Assembly (NCBI RefSeq): GCF_017877135.1
Contig: NZ_JAGIPH010000013.1
Location: 1 to 64,000, forward strand
Source: Neorhizobium galegae
GTDB lineage: Bacteria > Pseudomonadota > Alphaproteobacteria > Rhizobiales > Rhizobiaceae
Direction of reading: 5' to 3'
Length of the DNA stretch: 64,000 nucleotides
In this document: piece by piece, positions 61,296-64,000 of the stretch
How the letters are laid out: each line of letters opens with the position of its first letter
How positions within the stretch are numbered: position 1 is the first letter of the stretch
The notes under the pieces: generated by a model
Databases searched by the model: none
The model's input: only the letters and a program-made list of their open reading frames with translations
What the model was told of the DNA's origin: nothing
Translations under genes and position numbers: made by a program

Positions 61296-62468
61296 ATGAC
61301 TATCCATTATCAACCGACGGCGCTGCCAAAAATGACGACGCCTCTCACCTTCGCCATGGCAGTCGGTGCCGGAGCGGCGGTCGCCAACATCTATTACAAC
61401 CAGCCAATGCTGGAACTCATCGGCAAGGACCTGCCGCTTGCCGCGACACTGATCTCGCCGGTCACCCAGCTCGGCTACGCTCTGGGTCTGTTCCTTCTGG
61501 TCCCCCTCGGCGATATCGTCGAGCGCAAGCGCCTGATCGTCGGTCAATTCCTCACGCTTGCCCTTGCGCTGCTTGGCGTCGCTTACGCCGGCAACACGGC
61601 CCTGATCGTGATATTCTCGGCCCTCGTCGGCATATCCTCGACGGTCGCGCAGCAGATCATTCCGTTTGCGGTGCATCTCACTACCCCCTCGAAACGCGGC
61701 GCGACGGTTGGAACCCTGCTCTCCGGCGTGCTTGGGGGAATTCTCCTCAGCCGAACGGTCGCGGGCTACATCGGCACACACCTTGGCTGGCGGGAAATGT
61801 ACATGATCGCGGTCGCGGTCGCCCTCGTCGGCGCCTTGGGCATGTGGGCTATTCTCCCCTCCCTCCCGACCTCGGCCTCAATGCGCTACCGGACCCTGAT
61901 CTCGTCGATTGGCTCGCTTTGGATGAAGCATCGGGAATTGCGGCGGGCAGCCGTGACCCAGGCGCTGATCTTTGCCGGGTTTTCTGCCTTCTGGACGGCA
62001 CTGCCCTTTCGCCTGGCGCAACCTGATCTCGGGCTCGGCGCCGAGATCGCCGGCCTCTTTGGCATCGTCGGTGCTGTCGGCGTGATTGCCGCTCCGGTCG
62101 CCGGCCGTGTTGCAGACGTGAGAGGTCCCGCCATCGTGGTGCGGCTCGGCGCCATCATCGCTCTTGCTTCCTGGGCACTCTTTGCGGCGTCCCCGACCAT
62201 CGCCGGCCTTGTCATCGGCGTGATCGCCCTCGATTTTGGCATGCAGAGCGCATTGGTCTCGAACCAGTCTCTGGTCTATGCGCTCGATCCCAGCGCGCGC
62301 GCCCGCCTCAACACGGTGCTGATGGGCTCCATGTTCCTCGGCGGTGCGATCGGATCGGCTGTGGCAATCGCAGTCTGGTCGAGCGCAGGCTGGCTCGGTG
62401 TCACCGCCCTCGGCGGCCTCGTCAGCGCCATCGCAGTCGCACTTCAGGTCAGGCGGCGGCCGGAATAA
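61296..62468 (+). CDS. MFS efflux transporter
   Basis: This 390-residue major facilitator has twelve hydrophobic segments, beginning AVGAGAAVANIYYNQPMLELI. The loop motif between segments 2 and 3 is GDIVERKRLIVGQF. The pattern (NIYYNQPML, QQIIPFAVHLT) is common among predicted multidrug or sugar efflux pumps controlled by LysR regulators. The substrate is unknown. It is read divergently from the LysR gene. Confidence 0.87.
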   Translation: MTIHYQPTALPKMTTPLTFAMAVGAGAAVANIYYNQPMLELIGKDLPLAATLISPVTQLGYALGLFLLVPLGDIVERKRLIVGQFLTLALALLGVAYAGNTALIVIFSALVGISSTVAQQIIPFAVHLTTPSKRGATVGTLLSGVLGGILLSRTVAGYIGTHLGWREMYMIAVAVALVGALGMWAILPSLPTSASMRYRTLISSIGSLWMKHRELRRAAVTQALIFAGFSAFWTALPFRLAQPDLGLGAEIAGLFGIVGAVGVIAAPVAGRVADVRGPAIVVRLGAIIALASWALFAASPTIAGLVIGVIALDFGMQSALVSNQSLVYALDPSARARLNTVLMGSMFLGGAIGSAVAIAVWSSAGWLGVTALGGLVSAIAVALQVRRRPE

Positions 62469-62513
62469 ACCTGCCACCACGCGACCAGAGACCTGACGAG
62501 AAGGAACAGCCAG

Positions 62514-62540
62514 GAGCGCGCGGAAACATTCGGCGCGCTC
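62514..62540. terminator. Hairpin between convergent MFS and TetR genes
   Basis: GAGCGCG (62514-62520) pairs with CGCGCTC (62534-62540) around a 13-base loop, directly before the TetR stop codon at 62541-62543. There is no T-run; its role as a terminator is uncertain. Confidence 0.35.
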
Positions 62541-63170
62541 TCAGGCAAACAGCCGCCCGAGCTGGTCGAAGTCACGACGCATCAGGGTGTCGATTTCCTC
62601 GTCGGTCAGGGAATCATCGCTCATGAACTGCTGGAACCGGGCGTTCTGCAGCAGAAAGACCGTATCGGCTAGGGCATCGGGATCGACCCCGACCGGCAAG
62701 GTCCCGGCTTTCAGACAGACACGTGCCCAATGCGCCAGAAAGTCGGTCAAGGCGCGATCGAGTGCCTGATAGCTCCGGCCAAATTCTTCGCTTCCACTCT
62801 GAATGGATGCGGCAAGGATCTCCCGCCACACGGGCTTTGGGAGATTGCCCGTTGCGTGGAGGCGCAGACGCTGGGCGAAATCTGCACAATAGCCGAGAAA
62901 GTCCGGCGCATCCTGCGTCAATTGCGCCTGCTCTTCGATCAACTGCCGCGTCAGCTTCCGATCACTTTCTTCCACCAGAGCGAGCAAAAGCCCCGCTTTG
63001 TGGCCAAAATAATTATAAACCGTCACGCCCGAAATGCCTGCTTCATAGGCAAGCGATTCAATCGTCACGTCACCATAGGGCTCATCGCGAAACTTACGAC
63101 GCGCGATATCCATGATGAGTTCGCGACGTTGCGCTTTCTTGCGCTCTCTCAGTCCTGCTTCAGCCATCAT
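62541..63170 (-). CDS. TetR-family transcriptional regulator
   Basis: This 209-residue regulator has the TetR helix-turn-helix at about 22-65 (VTIESLAYEAGISGVTVYNY, then FGHKAGLLLALV) and a helical ligand-binding domain. Two adjacent ATGs (63170 and 63167) are possible starts; a longer frame to 63236 begins with TTG inside the promoter. It is read divergently from the BMP-type binding-protein gene, which it probably represses. Confidence 0.88.
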   Translation of the reverse strand: MMAEAGLRERKKAQRRELIMDIARRKFRDEPYGDVTIESLAYEAGISGVTVYNYFGHKAGLLLALVEESDRKLTRQLIEEQAQLTQDAPDFLGYCADFAQRLRLHATGNLPKPVWREILAASIQSGSEEFGRSYQALDRALTDFLAHWARVCLKAGTLPVGVDPDALADTVFLLQNARFQQFMSDDSLTDEEIDTLMRRDFDQLGRLFA

Positions 63171-63218
63171 CTGCCTACTTTTTACCCACTTCTGCGCATC
63201 TTTGACCAACAATTGAGC

Positions 63219-63257
63219 AAAATATTTTATTGACAAAAATATTTTAGTCCATAAATT
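63219..63257 (+). promoter_or_regulatory. Promoter and twin AAAATATTTT sites between TetR and BMP genes
   Basis: TTGACA (63230-63235) and TAAATT (63252-63257) with a 16-base spacer form a good promoter for the binding-protein gene. The palindrome AAAATATTTT occurs at 63219-63228 and again at 63236-63245 (17-bp spacing). One copy lies just upstream of the -35 and one between -35 and -10, as expected for a TetR-type operator. Confidence 0.65.
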
Positions 63258-63283
63258 TTTTTACAACCATAACCAAGGGAACT

Positions 63284-64000
63284 ATGGACATGATTAAAGC
63301 TCTGCGCAATGGTTTCGTCGGTGCGGCAATCGCACTGGGGGAATGATCACCCCTGCCGTCGCCGACGACTTCAAGGTTGCGATAGTGCTTCCGGGCGTTA
63401 TTACGGACAATTCCTTCAACCAGTCCGGCTATGAAGGCGTCAAGGAAGCAGCCCAGAAACTCGGCGTCGAATTCGCCTATAGCGAAAAGACGGCACAGCC
63501 AGACCAGCCACAGGCACTGGCAGATTATGCCCGCCGCGGCTACAAGCTGGTCATCGGCCATGGCGGCGAATTCCAGGATGCCGTCGATCGCATCGCAAGC
63601 CGCTTCCCCGATACGAAGTTCCTGGTGGTCAACGGCGTGAAGGCCGGCAAGAACGTGGCCGTCGTTAGCTACGACTTCCCCTCCATGGGCTATGCGATGG
63701 GCTATGTCGCGGGCAAGACCTCCCAGACCGGCAAGGCGGGCTATATCGGCGCGCAGAAGCTGAAATTCTACGTCGAACTCGGCGAAGGTTTCGAGAAGGG
63801 CTTCAAGGCCGCCCGCCCCGATGGTTCGGTCATGACCGCCTGGACCAATGACTGGGACGACGTCGCCAAAGGCAAGGAAGCAGCCCTCAACCTGATCGGC
63901 CAAGGCGCCGACGTGATCTTCCCGTCGATGGACAATGCCGTGGTCGGCAGCCTCCAGGGCGCCAAGGAACAGGGAAAGATGGCGATCGGCATCTATTACG
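63284..64000 (+). pseudogene. BMP-family ABC substrate-binding protein gene with a one-base frameshift, cut by the window edge
   Basis: The frame from ATG 63284 (MDMIKALRNGFVG) stops at 63344. The mature protein continues in the frame one base back: MITPAVADDF, then DFKVAIVLPGVITDNSFNQS and LVIGHGGEFQDAVDRIA, typical of basic membrane protein/PnrA-type nucleoside-binding proteins. A missing G in the G-run at 63337-63341 would join them into a normal signal peptide. It may be a real defect or a sequencing error. An ATG restart at 63343 would lack a signal. The 3' end is outside the window. Confidence 0.75.

Noticed and set aside
1..64000. Prophage, transposase, integron or tRNA genes
   Set aside because: None of the coding regions shows transposase, integrase, capsid or recombinase motifs, and no cloverleaf with a CCA end was noticed.

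Overview
The window looks like a secondary replicon (chromid or megaplasmid) of a Rhizobium/Agrobacterium-type alphaproteobacterium. Three things suggest this. GC is high and there are many ABC sugar importers. Neighbouring genes are typical of rhizobia: minCDE with a CtrA-type box, a UgpC-type ATPase, and a protein almost identical along its length to the remembered Agrobacterium D-psicose (D-allulose) 3-epimerase. Rhizobial min operons usually lie on the secondary replicon. No tRNA, rRNA, insertion sequence or prophage gene was seen.

Layout. (1) 0.3-2.2 kb: minC-minD-minE on the minus strand, ending in a UUCG-loop terminator, with a CtrA-type box upstream. A nucleoside deaminase follows at 2.6-3.1 kb. 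(2) 3.3-13.6 kb: a minus-strand polyol operon. It holds a periplasmic binding protein, a SIS-domain isomerase, two MalFG-type permeases, a TIM-barrel epimerase, a SorC-type regulator, a UgpC-type ATPase, a zinc polyol dehydrogenase, an SDR dehydrogenase and a D-ribulokinase-like FGGY kinase. A divergent inositol-monophosphatase-like gene sits beside it. (3) 14.8-23.2 kb: a second sugar operon, very probably for D-allulose or a related rare ketose. It has an RbsABC-type importer, two ketose 3-epimerase family enzymes and a P-loop sugar kinase. A divergent LacI-type repressor faces twin operator-like sites. (4) 23.35-23.56 kb: a four-repeat type I-E-like CRISPR array with no cas genes in the window. 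(5) 23.7-29.8 kb: a lipoprotein hydrolase, then a minus-strand run of sulfatase, formylglycine-generating enzyme, MscS-type channel and a small secreted protein.

(6) 29.8-63 kb: an accessory region of small stress or detoxification enzymes mixed with many regulators. It contains seven AraC-family regulators, one LysR, one TetR, a histidine kinase, two response regulators and a large winged-helix/NTPase regulator. The enzymes include alpha/beta hydrolases, two metallo-beta-lactamase-fold proteins, two isochorismatase-family hydrolases, a YtcJ-like amidohydrolase, Dps and pyruvate oxidase PoxB. Two of the alpha/beta hydrolase-fold proteins have lost the nucleophilic serine. One of these (Ser to Ala) overlaps a FixJ-type response regulator by 4 bp. 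A 560-bp gap at 43.7-44.2 kb holds a probable small RNA with two C-rich, anti-Shine-Dalgarno-like hairpin loops and a terminator. (7) The right edge carries a TetR regulator and a truncated BMP-family binding-protein gene. That gene has a one-base frameshift in a G-run inside its signal peptide.

The left half is dedicated to taking up and funnelling unusual sugars and polyols into central metabolism. The right half looks like an environmental-response region. Most functions are inferred from motifs read by eye; no database search was possible.
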